A DNA stretch of 16,471 nucleotides. Source: JAIBJN01 sp035461525 (GTDB lineage Bacteria; Actinomycetota; Thermoleophilia; Gaiellales; Gaiellaceae). This document shows, piece by piece, positions 5,801-12,723 of the stretch. Position numbers and translations under genes: made by a program. The stretch lies in assembly GCA_035461525.1 (NCBI GenBank), contig DATHVD010000011.1:1-16471 (forward strand). The letters are read 5' to 3'. Each line of letters begins with the position of its first letter. The stretch's first letter is position 1. The notes beneath the pieces are model-generated. The model saw nothing but the letters and a program-made list of their open reading frames with translations. It did no database searches and was not told where the DNA came from.

Positions 5801-8068
5801 TTATAGCGCGGAACGGCCTCCGGCGTCGGACGGCCGCCCTCGTTCCAGGCCGAGCTGCTCGGCGAGGAAGCCGTCGAGCCCGCAGTCCGGGTCGAGGATG
5901 TTCATCGCGCGCACGCCGGCGAGCTTCTCCACGAGCGCCACGCCCGCATCCGTGCTCGTGGCGCGGCCCGCGACGAGGTCGGGACGGAGGTGGAAGGCCT
6001 GCATGACGCCGACCACCGCGTAGGGGTCGGACGCGCAGAGGATCGTGCAGGCGACCGCGTCCCCGACCTCCTCGACGGCGACGTCGCCCTGGTACGGCTC
6101 GAGCGGGGAGGCGCCCGCCTCGGCGACGACCACGTCGAGCTGGGCGGCCGCCAGCCGCGAGAGCATGTGCCGGCAGGCGGTCCGGAACTCCTCTTCGCCG
6201 CAGATCGTCGAGGGGAGGCCGGCGTCGACGAAGTCGAGGATCACGTCCGCTCCCGCGTCCTGCATCGCCAGGATGTCCCGATAGCGGCCGACGCCGGTGA
6301 GCTTCACGCCGCCCACGCGCAGCCCGCGCTCCTTGAGGAGGCGGATGATCCGCTTCGCGGAGGTCGTCTTGCCGGCGTCCATCGACGTGCCGACGATGAG
6401 GACGGTCGGCGTGACGAGCTCCCGCGGGGGGACGGGCTCGACGTGGTCGCGCACCCCCTCGCGCCTGCCCCGGACGAACACGTGCCCCCGGTAGCGGAGC
6501 GGCGCCATGAACCGGACGGCGGAGGGGGCGACCGAGGAGCAGCGGCCGAAGACGCCCGACCGGGAGAGCGCGTCCATGCGCAGGTCGTCGCCGATGTCGC
6601 GCCAGTCGCCGGTCACCTCGAGCGTCGCGAATCGCCGCCCGAGGGCGCCGACGACGAGGTCGCCGGCGATCACCTCGACGCCCCGGCCGATCGTCGTCTC
6701 GATCTGGTACGAGTCCCGCAGGACCTCGCCCACGACGTAGTCGCCCTCCGCCCATTCCTCGCGCGGAAGCGGCACGTAGAAGGCCGCCCGCCGGTCGAGC
6801 CGCGCCGTGCGCGCAATGCTCCCGAGCACGGCGCCCTTCAGGCTGCGCGGGACGGCGTCCAGGGCCTCGCGTGCGCGCGCGACGGCGACGCCGGAGGTCT
6901 CCGCGGGCAGGGGGGACGCGAGCAGGAGCGCGAGCAGGGCGGCGCGCTCGGGGAGACTGGAGACGACGACGTGCTCGTGGTCGGCGTGCGCGCCGGCGCC
7001 GATGGGCCCGAGCCCGTCGAGCGTGGCCGTGTAGAGGCTCGTCGTGTTCCCGTCGGAGGCGCCGCCGACCGCTGGGGCTTCCTCGAGCTCGAGGCCGAGC
7101 TCGCGGCCGGCCTCCTGCGCGCGGCGCCAGACGTCGCGGTTTCGGGGCGTCGGCGGCATTGGCGGGCGCCCGAAGCCGCCCTCGACGGCGATCGTCACTC
7201 CCGGGTCGAGCGGCCGCAGCGTGCGGATGGCGCGCTCCACGGCCTCGGCGTCCTCGCTCGTCGGCACACGGACGTCGACGACCGCGCGCGCCTCGGGCGC
7301 GACGACGTTCGGCTGGAGGCCGCCGTCGACCGTGCCGACGTTGACCGTGACCCCGCGCTCGGGGTCGTTGAGCTCGAAGAGACGCTGCACCTGGTGGGAG
7401 AGCTCGAGGATGGCGCTGACGCCCGCCTCCGGCTCGGTGCCGGCGTGGGAGGCGAGGCCGCGCACGGCGACGGCGAAGCGCCCCGCACCCTTGCGGCCGG
7501 TCTTCAGCTTCCCGGCCGCGCCGGCGGCGGGCTCGAGGACGAAGGCGCGCGCCGCGCCGCGGGCGAGGAGCCGGAGGAAGCGCGTGGAGGACGGGCTGCC
7601 GCGCTCCTCGTCGCCGTTGACGAAGAGAACCGGGGTCGCCGGAAGGGCGTGGCCTCCTTCCGCCAGCGCGCGGAGCGCGAAGACTGCCTGGACGAGGCCG
7701 CCCTTCATGTCGTAGACGCCGGGGCCGTACAGACGCCCCGACTCGGTGCGGATCGGCATGCGCCCGAGCGTCCCGAGCGGCCATACCGTGTCCGAGTGGC
7801 CGACGAGGAGCTGCCGGGGGGCGTGGGCGTCCCGCTCGCGCGGGCGCGCGTAGAGATGGAGGCCGGCGCTCGGCGTGCCCGCGTAGCGGACGAGGTAGCC
7901 GAGCTTCGTCAGCTCCGCGGCGAGGATCTCGAGCGCGGGGAGCTGGAGCTCCGGCGCCGTCGTCGGCGACTCTGCGGCGGCGAGGCGCTCCAGGAGCTCG
8001 ACCATCTCGCCCTCCCGCTCCCGGAGCCAGGCGAGCAGCTCGGATCCGGTCGCCTCGCGCACGGCCAT
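5801..8068 (-). CDS. Fusion protein: M20 zinc metallopeptidase plus P-loop (DUF1611/MobB-like) module
   Basis: 755 residues in one uninterrupted frame. Residues 1-390 are a glutamate-carboxypeptidase-like M20 enzyme: metal His91 (GHSDTVWP), bridging Asp120 (YDMKGG), catalytic Glu154 and metal Glu155 (GDEERGS), Glu179 (VLEP) and His361 (GAHADHEH), with a dimerisation domain at about 195-300. Residues 430-545 are a beta-rich stretch I do not recognise. Residues 552-740 are a P-loop domain with Walker A GTSMDAGKTT (560-569), then KLTGVGRYRDILAMQDAGAD and a Walker-B-like DVVVAEAG (645-652). That order resembles DUF1611 (D-glutamate N-acetyltransferase DgcN) and MobB/dethiobiotin-synthetase folds. 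The ATG overlaps the flavin reductase stop (TGATG), so it is translationally coupled. The join is unusual: M20 enzymes are normally about 380 residues. Confidence 0.85.
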   Translation of the reverse strand: MAVREATGSELLAWLREREGEMVELLERLAAAESPTTAPELQLPALEILAAELTKLGYLVRYAGTPSAGLHLYARPRERDAHAPRQLLVGHSDTVWPLGTLGRMPIRTESGRLYGPGVYDMKGGLVQAVFALRALAEGGHALPATPVLFVNGDEERGSPSSTRFLRLLARGAARAFVLEPAAGAAGKLKTGRKGAGRFAVAVRGLASHAGTEPEAGVSAILELSHQVQRLFELNDPERGVTVNVGTVDGGLQPNVVAPEARAVVDVRVPTSEDAEAVERAIRTLRPLDPGVTIAVEGGFGRPPMPPTPRNRDVWRRAQEAGRELGLELEEAPAVGGASDGNTTSLYTATLDGLGPIGAGAHADHEHVVVSSLPERAALLALLLASPLPAETSGVAVARAREALDAVPRSLKGAVLGSIARTARLDRRAAFYVPLPREEWAEGDYVVGEVLRDSYQIETTIGRGVEVIAGDLVVGALGRRFATLEVTGDWRDIGDDLRMDALSRSGVFGRCSSVAPSAVRFMAPLRYRGHVFVRGRREGVRDHVEPVPPRELVTPTVLIVGTSMDAGKTTSAKRIIRLLKERGLRVGGVKLTGVGRYRDILAMQDAGADVILDFVDAGLPSTICGEEEFRTACRHMLSRLAAAQLDVVVAEAGASPLEPYQGDVAVEEVGDAVACTILCASDPYAVVGVMQAFHLRPDLVAGRATSTDAGVALVEKLAGVRAMNILDPDCGLDGFLAEQLGLERGRPSDAGGRSAL

Positions 8069-8676
8069 CAGAGATGCAGGTCGGCGGGGAAGGGGAACGA
8101 GTAGCTCTCGGCGATCGACGCGAATCGTCCTGGGCTCAGGTATGCGAGGTGGGGCGATTCGTGGAGGAGCTCGCCGTCGTCCCGCTCGGGCTCGCGCACG
8201 ACCGCGGGGTCGGCGTGCGCGGCGACGACGCGTCCGACGACGAGGCTCGCGTCGCCGAAGCCGTCGACCATGCGCTCGAGCTCGCATTCGAGGAAGAGTG
8301 CGCAGCCCTGGACGAGCACGCCGTCCACGGCGGTCGCCGGGAACGTGGGGAGCGCGGTGAGGGCCGGTTTCCGGCCCTCGGGCGTGCGGCCGCCCGCCGC
8401 GAGCCCTGTCTGCAGCACCTGGTCGGGGCGCGGGAAGCTGACGGTGAAAGCCCCTTCGCGGAGGGCGTTCCCGTACGTCGCGTGCCGCGGGGTGCAGACG
8501 AAGCAGTAGCGGTTCTCCCAGCCGAGCGGCATCGCCATGTGCTTGGGAGCGAGGTCGTAGCTGCCGTCCTCCTCCTTCGTGCCGACGAGGACGAGCGGCG
8601 CGACGAGAAAGACGTTTCCCCAGACCGGCGCATCGGCCGGCAGGGCGACGAGACCGGTGTCGGCGTTCGTGTCCAC
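8068..8676 (-). CDS. Flavin reductase-like FMN-binding split-barrel protein
   Basis: About 202 residues. LVAPLVLVGTKEEDGSYDLAPK, then MAMPLGWENRYCFVCTPRHATYGN and FTVSFP, is the pattern of flavin reductase-like domain proteins, which bind FMN and reduce it with NAD(P)H or serve partner oxygenases. The start is not well marked: GTG at 8676 is the only suitable in-frame start, with no Shine-Dalgarno. Its last base is shared with the ATG of the M20 fusion gene. It stands 65 bases after the FAD oxidoreductase, so the two may form an electron-transfer pair, although that is inference. Cytoplasmic; no signal peptide. Confidence 0.82.
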   Translation of the reverse strand: MDTNADTGLVALPADAPVWGNVFLVAPLVLVGTKEEDGSYDLAPKHMAMPLGWENRYCFVCTPRHATYGNALREGAFTVSFPRPDQVLQTGLAAGGRTPEGRKPALTALPTFPATAVDGVLVQGCALFLECELERMVDGFGDASLVVGRVVAAHADPAVVREPERDDGELLHESPHLAYLSPGRFASIAESYSFPFPADLHL

Positions 8677-8741
8677 GAGGACACGATGCCGCGAACGGCG
8701 CGCCCGCGCATCCGCGTTCTCTCGCGGTCGCGTGCGGAGGA

Positions 8742-9878
8742 CTACTGACCCGCGAATGCCGCCAGGAACGGGCTCAGGAAGCGGCCGCTGATCTTCGCGG
8801 GCGGGTCCCAGAGGGGGTCCTGCGAGACGACCGCGTCGGCCGGGCGGAAGAGGTCGACCTCCAGGTAGGTCGGCTCCGTGCCGGAGAGGAGGAGGGCGCG
8901 CACGACGGGGCGGAACGGGCGCGGCGTCACGGGGGCGCCCGCCTCGGCGGCGATCGCCTCGGCGACGGCGTCCGCCTGCAGGGTGGCGAGGCCGCCGTGC
9001 TTGACGGGGAAGTCGGTGGTGTCGCCGGCCGCGTAGACGTCCGTGAGGCCCAGGACGCGGCCGGACGCGTCGGTGGGGACGAACCCCCGCTCGTCTGCGG
9101 GGATTCCCGGGATCGGAGCGCCCTCGAGGCGCGGCACGGAGACGACGAGGCCGGCTTCGACGCTTTCGCCAGGCGCGACGACGAGCTCCCCCTCGCCGGC
9201 GGAGATGGGCTGGAGCCGCGTGCGCAGCTCGACGCCGCGCTCGGCGAGGAGCGCCGCGACGGCGGCGCCCGCCGTCTCGCCCAGAGCGGCGAGCGCGCGA
9301 CGCTCCGGGGTGACGAGGACGACCTCGGCCCCGCCCGGCCCGCTGCGGGAGAGCTCCGTTGCGGTGAGGAGGGCGAGGTCGTAGAGAGGGAGCGGCCAGG
9401 TCGACCCGCCCGGCACGGCGAAGGCGATGCGCGCGGCGTCGTTCGACCCGGCGCGGTCGAGCGCCTCCCGCAGTACGTCCGTGTCCGCGGGCCCGCGGAA
9501 CGTGAGCGCGCCCGGGAGCGCCGGCCGTCCGCGGGCGCCGCCGGCGACGACGAGGACGTCCCACGGGATCTCCTGGCCTGCGCCGGTGAGGGCCGTTCGC
9601 CGGTCTGCGTCGACGGCGACCAGCTCCCCCGGCGTGAACTCGGCGTCGCAGGTCCGTGCGACGTGCGAGAGCTCGAGGCGGAACACCCGCCCGAGCCCGA
9701 AGGGCTCGGCGACGGCGAGCGGGCGGAACCAGAAGTGCTGCTCGGGGGCGAGCAGCTCGACGTCGACGCGCTCGCCTGCGAGCTCGCGCAGGGCGAGCAG
9801 CGTCTCGAGCGCCGCCACGCCGCCGCCGGCGACGACGACGCGGAGCGCCTGCTCCTTGCGGACGATCGTTCGGGTCAC
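8742..9878 (-). CDS. FAD/NAD(P)-dependent oxidoreductase (NDH-2/sulfide-quinone-reductase-like fold)
   Basis: About 378 residues. It opens with LRVVVAGGGVAALETLLALREL, an FAD-binding Rossmann motif, then HFWFRPLAVAEPFG, and has the second FAD site VYAAGDTTDFPVKHGG near the C-terminus followed by an Ala-rich helix. This is the two-dinucleotide-binding-domain layout of NDH-2, sulfide:quinone reductase and flavocytochrome c sulfide dehydrogenase. The redox cysteines of true sulfide:quinone reductases and the CxxC of disulfide reductases are absent, so the electron acceptor is open. I choose GTG at 9878 because the longer ATG at 9914 lies in the loop of the hairpin that follows the VOC gene. Neither start has a good Shine-Dalgarno. 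Confidence 0.82.
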   Translation of the reverse strand: MTRTIVRKEQALRVVVAGGGVAALETLLALRELAGERVDVELLAPEQHFWFRPLAVAEPFGLGRVFRLELSHVARTCDAEFTPGELVAVDADRRTALTGAGQEIPWDVLVVAGGARGRPALPGALTFRGPADTDVLREALDRAGSNDAARIAFAVPGGSTWPLPLYDLALLTATELSRSGPGGAEVVLVTPERRALAALGETAGAAVAALLAERGVELRTRLQPISAGEGELVVAPGESVEAGLVVSVPRLEGAPIPGIPADERGFVPTDASGRVLGLTDVYAAGDTTDFPVKHGGLATLQADAVAEAIAAEAGAPVTPRPFRPVVRALLLSGTEPTYLEVDLFRPADAVVSQDPLWDPPAKISGRFLSPFLAAFAGQ

Positions 9879-9900
9879 GGCCCGAGTGTCGCCCGCGAGG

Positions 9901-9941
9901 CCGCGAGCCCGCATCCGCGCGGACGCGGAACGGGCTCGCGG
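9901..9941 (-). terminator. Hairpin between the VOC gene and the FAD oxidoreductase
   Basis: CCGCGAGCCC and its exact complement form a 10-bp perfect stem; the 21-base interior holds the palindrome TCCGCGCGGA and can extend the structure. It starts 15 bases past the VOC stop, so it probably ends or attenuates that transcript. It also covers the upstream ATG candidate of the next gene. Confidence 0.6.
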
Positions 9942-9956
9942 AGAACTCGCAGAGCG

Positions 9957-10400
9957 TTACCGCGCTGCGGCCGCCTCGCTCGGGGCGGCCTCGAGCGCGG
10001 CCGGGTCCATCCAGAAGACCTCCCAGTGGTGGCCGTCCGGGTCGTCGAAGCTGCGGCCGTACATGAAGCCGTGATCCTGCGGCTCGGCTGCGGGCGTCCC
10101 GCCGGCGGCGAGCGCCCGCTCGGCGAGCTCGTCCACTTCCTCGCGGCTCCCGGCGGAGAAGGCGAGAATCGCCTCCGTGCGCGCCGCCGGGTCGGAGAGC
10201 TCCTTCGTCGCGAAGCCCCGGAACCGGTCGGCCAGGAGGAGCATGACGTAGGCGTCCTCGCCCACGAGCATGCACGTGGCGGTCTCGTCCGTCATGCGCG
10301 GGTCGAACGTGAACCCGAGCTCGCCGAAGAAGGCCGTGGCGCGGTCGAGGTCGGCGACCGCGATGTTGACGAAGAGCTTGCGGGGCGGGGTGGCGGTCAT
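9957..10400 (-). CDS. VOC-family protein (glyoxalase/bleomycin-resistance/dioxygenase fold)
   Basis: 147 residues, the standard size of one two-module VOC protein. KLFVNIAVADLDRATAFFGELGFTFDPRMT is the first beta-alpha-beta module; GFMYGRSFDDPDGHHWEVFWMD closes the second, with the metal-type Glu in HHWEVFW. Family members are metal-dependent lyases, isomerases, dioxygenases or drug-binding proteins, and this subtype (lactoylglutathione lyase-like) has no fixed substrate. The ATG at 10400 has GGAGGA four to five bases upstream. It is divergent from the LVIVD gene over a 218-base promoter region and followed by a hairpin, so it may be its own unit. Confidence 0.9.
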   Translation of the reverse strand: MTATPPRKLFVNIAVADLDRATAFFGELGFTFDPRMTDETATCMLVGEDAYVMLLLADRFRGFATKELSDPAARTEAILAFSAGSREEVDELAERALAAGGTPAAEPQDHGFMYGRSFDDPDGHHWEVFWMDPAALEAAPSEAAAAR

Positions 10401-10483
10401 GGTTCCTCCAATCGGTGGTCGTCGTTGAGACTGCTGTCACGGCTCGAACTCATCGCATGTGCAACCGGCGACGGCGACGGCGT

Positions 10484-10512
10484 TTGACGCGCGAGGGAGC
10501 CTCTCCTACCAT
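10484..10512 (+). promoter_or_regulatory. Sigma-70-type promoter of the LVIVD gene
   Basis: TTGACG (10484-10489), a 17-base spacer and TACCAT (10507-10512): near-consensus housekeeping promoter. Transcription would begin near 10519, giving a 5' leader of about 100 bases before the ATG. The leader shows only a weak 5-bp inverted repeat (AGCTC/GAGCT) and no recognised riboswitch. Confidence 0.7.
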
Positions 10513-10604
10513 GCCGGGACCAGAGCTCACGGGGTCACTGTGAACGGAGCTTGGTAGGGGGAGTAGCGGCCCGCCTCAGGCTGGCCCGGCGGTGCCCCCC
10601 GACG

Positions 10605-10612
10605 AAGGAGGT
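10605..10612 (+). promoter_or_regulatory. Ribosome binding site fixing the LVIVD start at 10619
   Basis: AAGGAGGT is an eight-base perfect Shine-Dalgarno six bases before ATG 10619. It rules against the in-frame GTG at 10592, which would also put proline and acidic residues before the signal peptide. Confidence 0.8.
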
Positions 10613-10618
10613 CCGCCC

Positions 10619-12133
10619 ATGCGATCCGGAAAGCCACGGGCTCTCCCGGTCCTCGCCCTCGTTCTCGTCGCCGTTATCGCCGTCCCGCTCGGAGGGGCGG
10701 CGGGGCCGCCGGACGATACGGCCGACCGGCCCCACTCCCAGAACATGCACCTGATCGGTTCCAGCCTCAAGGCCGGCGCCGTCACAGGCCCGCCGCCCGC
10801 CGGCCCGGGCGAGGTGCCGTGGGACACGCGCAACACCGACCTCGCGTTCTGGGGCACGACCACCATCCAGGGACGGTACGACGGCTTCCGCGTCATCGAC
10901 GTGCAGGCGCCCGGAAACCCCCGGGACCTCGCCTTCTTCACGTGCGTGAGCCCGCAGGGGGACGTCGGCGTCTACGGAAACCTGGTCTTCCGCTCCGTCG
11001 ACTCGCCGCAGCGGACCGATCAGTGCACGACACAGAGCCAGAGCGGGAATCCGACCGGGGTCGACTGCGCTCCGGCGTCGTCTCCGTGCACGGGATTCGA
11101 GGGGATCCAGATCTTCGACATCTCCGACCTGAGCGACATCCAGCACATCGCCTCCGTCCCGCTCGACTGTGGCTCCCACACGCACACGGTCGTGCCCGAC
11201 GCGGCCAACGGACGCGTGCTCATCTACAACAGCGTCAGCGGCGTCGGCGCTACGCAGCAGAACCCCGGCAAGTACGGGAACCGTTGCCCCGCCGCACCGA
11301 TGAATCGCGAGGACATCGTCGAGGTGCCTCTCGCCGACCCGGCGTCGGCGAGCGTGATCGGCTCCTTCCCGCTCGGCCAGCTCGAGGACGGCACGCTCAT
11401 GAACGCCTGCCACGACTTCGGGGTGGTGCTTGGATCGGCGAACCTCGGCGCGTGCGCGGGTCATCCCCGCGGCGTCGCGGTCTTCGACCTCACCGATCTC
11501 GAAAGCCCGGTCTTCAAGTACGCCGTCGAGGCGCCGACGGTAACCGGCTGGCACTCGGCCGCATTCACGTGGGACGGCTCGATCCTCGTCACCGGATGGG
11601 AGCCGGGCGGCGGCACCGCTCCGCGCTGCATGGAGACGGGGACGCCGATCGGCGGCGGCCAGGTGCAGACGGACGAGATGAAGACGCTCTTCTTCTACGA
11701 CACCGAGACGGGCGAGATGGTCGGCAGGCACGTCCTGCCGCGGCCGCAGTCGCAGTACGAGAACTGCACGATGCACAACTACAACATCGCGCCCAATCCG
11801 AAGCGGAACCTGCTCGTGCACGGCTCGTACCAGTCCGGGACGGCGCTCGTGGACTTCACCGACCTCGACAACATCTACGAGGTCGCGTGGATGGATCCCG
11901 ACCCGCTCGACCCGCCGTCGGAGACGAGCCCGGGCGGGCGGACGAACTTCCGCGGCGGCGACTGGTCGTCCTACTGGTACAACGGATTCATCTACGAGAG
12001 CGACACCAGGCGCGGTCTCTACGTCTGGAAGGTGAGCGCTCCCGAGGTGAGCGGGCCTGATCGGAAGCTTGCCTACCTCAACCCGCAGACGAACCACCAG
12101 TCGCTGGACGAGAAGGGGAAGCTCGTCGACTAG
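10619..12133 (+). CDS. Secreted LVIVD-repeat beta-propeller protein
   Basis: 504 residues. The N-terminus is a Sec signal (MRSGKPRALP, then a hydrophobic core, small residues GGAAG near 25-29), so the protein is exported. The body has LVIVD-type repeats: FRVIDVQAPGNPRDLAFF (about 90-107), IQIFDISDLSDIQHIASV (163-180), VAVFDLTDLESPVFKY (286-301) and ALVDFTDLDNIYEVAWM (409-425), expected to build a beta-propeller. Histidines recur in loops before blades (SHTHT 186-190, CHDF 264-267, GWHSA 310-314, CTMHN 383-387), and there are ten cysteines in the mature part, suggesting disulfides. No membrane anchor is seen at the C-terminus. Biochemical role is not known for this family. It faces the secreted cupin across a shared terminator. 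Confidence 0.85.
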   Translation: MRSGKPRALPVLALVLVAVIAVPLGGAAGPPDDTADRPHSQNMHLIGSSLKAGAVTGPPPAGPGEVPWDTRNTDLAFWGTTTIQGRYDGFRVIDVQAPGNPRDLAFFTCVSPQGDVGVYGNLVFRSVDSPQRTDQCTTQSQSGNPTGVDCAPASSPCTGFEGIQIFDISDLSDIQHIASVPLDCGSHTHTVVPDAANGRVLIYNSVSGVGATQQNPGKYGNRCPAAPMNREDIVEVPLADPASASVIGSFPLGQLEDGTLMNACHDFGVVLGSANLGACAGHPRGVAVFDLTDLESPVFKYAVEAPTVTGWHSAAFTWDGSILVTGWEPGGGTAPRCMETGTPIGGGQVQTDEMKTLFFYDTETGEMVGRHVLPRPQSQYENCTMHNYNIAPNPKRNLLVHGSYQSGTALVDFTDLDNIYEVAWMDPDPLDPPSETSPGGRTNFRGGDWSSYWYNGFIYESDTRRGLYVWKVSAPEVSGPDRKLAYLNPQTNHQSLDEKGKLVD

Positions 12134-12145
12134 CGAGATCGCACG

Positions 12146-12175
12146 TGGGGCGGGCCGCCGACGCGGCCCGCCCCA
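12146..12175. terminator. Bidirectional terminator between LVIVD and cupin genes
   Basis: TGGGGCGGGCCGC, loop CGAC, GCGGCCCGCCCCA: a 13-bp perfect stem with a four-base loop centred between two convergent stops, 12 bases from each. It can serve both transcripts. Confidence 0.85.
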
Positions 12176-12186
12176 TCGACTTGCGG

Positions 12187-12690
12187 CTACGAGCAGCCGG
12201 CCGTTCCTGGGATGAGCAGCGGTCCCTCGGCGGGAGCGGCGAAGAACGTCGCGACGAAGACGGTCACGCCGCCGGTCGCGTTGAAGGCGGTGTGGACGTG
12301 GCCTCGACCGGGGTCGACGAAGGCCGTGCCCGCCGCGTACCGGCGTTCGACGCAGTCGTCGGCGGCGAGGTAGGTGAGCTCGCCGGAGACGATGCTGACG
12401 ACCACCGGGCCGCGGTGCGAGTGCCAGGGGAACTGCGCGCCCGGCTGCACGGTGAACCTTGCCACGACGGTCCGCGATGGATCGCGCACATTCACGATCC
12501 GCGTCGCCCGCCCGTCGAGCTTGAGCTTCACCTTGAGGGTGACGTCGTCCGTGAGGACGGCGCGTGCGGTCAGAAACTCGGTCGCGATCGGCGGCGGTGG
12601 GCTTTGCGCCGCCGATGGCAGCACGTTGAGAACGAGGACGAGGACGGCGATCAGCGCCGTTCCCGCCACAGCTCCTCGCTTCCTGGTCAT
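12187..12690 (-). CDS. Secreted cupin-domain protein
   Basis: 167 residues. MTRKRGAVAGTALIAVLVLV is a clear signal peptide with likely cleavage after SAA-Q (about residue 28), so the cupin acts outside the membrane. Cupin motif 1 is PWHSHRGPVVVSIVSGEL with His90 and His92, but the usual Glu after the His pair is missing. Motif 2 is VDPGRGHVHTAFN with His133 and Asn137. A metal can still be held by three His; loss of the Glu makes catalysis uncertain and a binding role possible. Two cysteines (113 and 166) could form a disulfide. The ATG has GGAGG five bases upstream. It is convergent with the LVIVD gene and divergent from the regulator gene. Confidence 0.9.
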   Translation of the reverse strand: MTRKRGAVAGTALIAVLVLVLNVLPSAAQSPPPPIATEFLTARAVLTDDVTLKVKLKLDGRATRIVNVRDPSRTVVARFTVQPGAQFPWHSHRGPVVVSIVSGELTYLAADDCVERRYAAGTAFVDPGRGHVHTAFNATGGVTVFVATFFAAPAEGPLLIPGTAGCS

Positions 12691-12723
12691 CGTTCCTCCC
12701 TCTTCCCCCCGTCAGCTTCCGAC

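Noticed and set aside
3942..7784. A 1280-codon open minus-strand frame across the peroxidase and M20 genes
   Set aside because: Its translation is Arg/Pro/Gly-rich, without domains, and antisense-frame to well-supported genes; only its last part coincides with the DAO relic. Long spurious frames are expected at this GC content.
10513..10618. A riboswitch in the 100-base leader of the LVIVD gene
   Set aside because: Only a weak 5-bp inverted repeat is visible and no conserved riboswitch motif was recognised.
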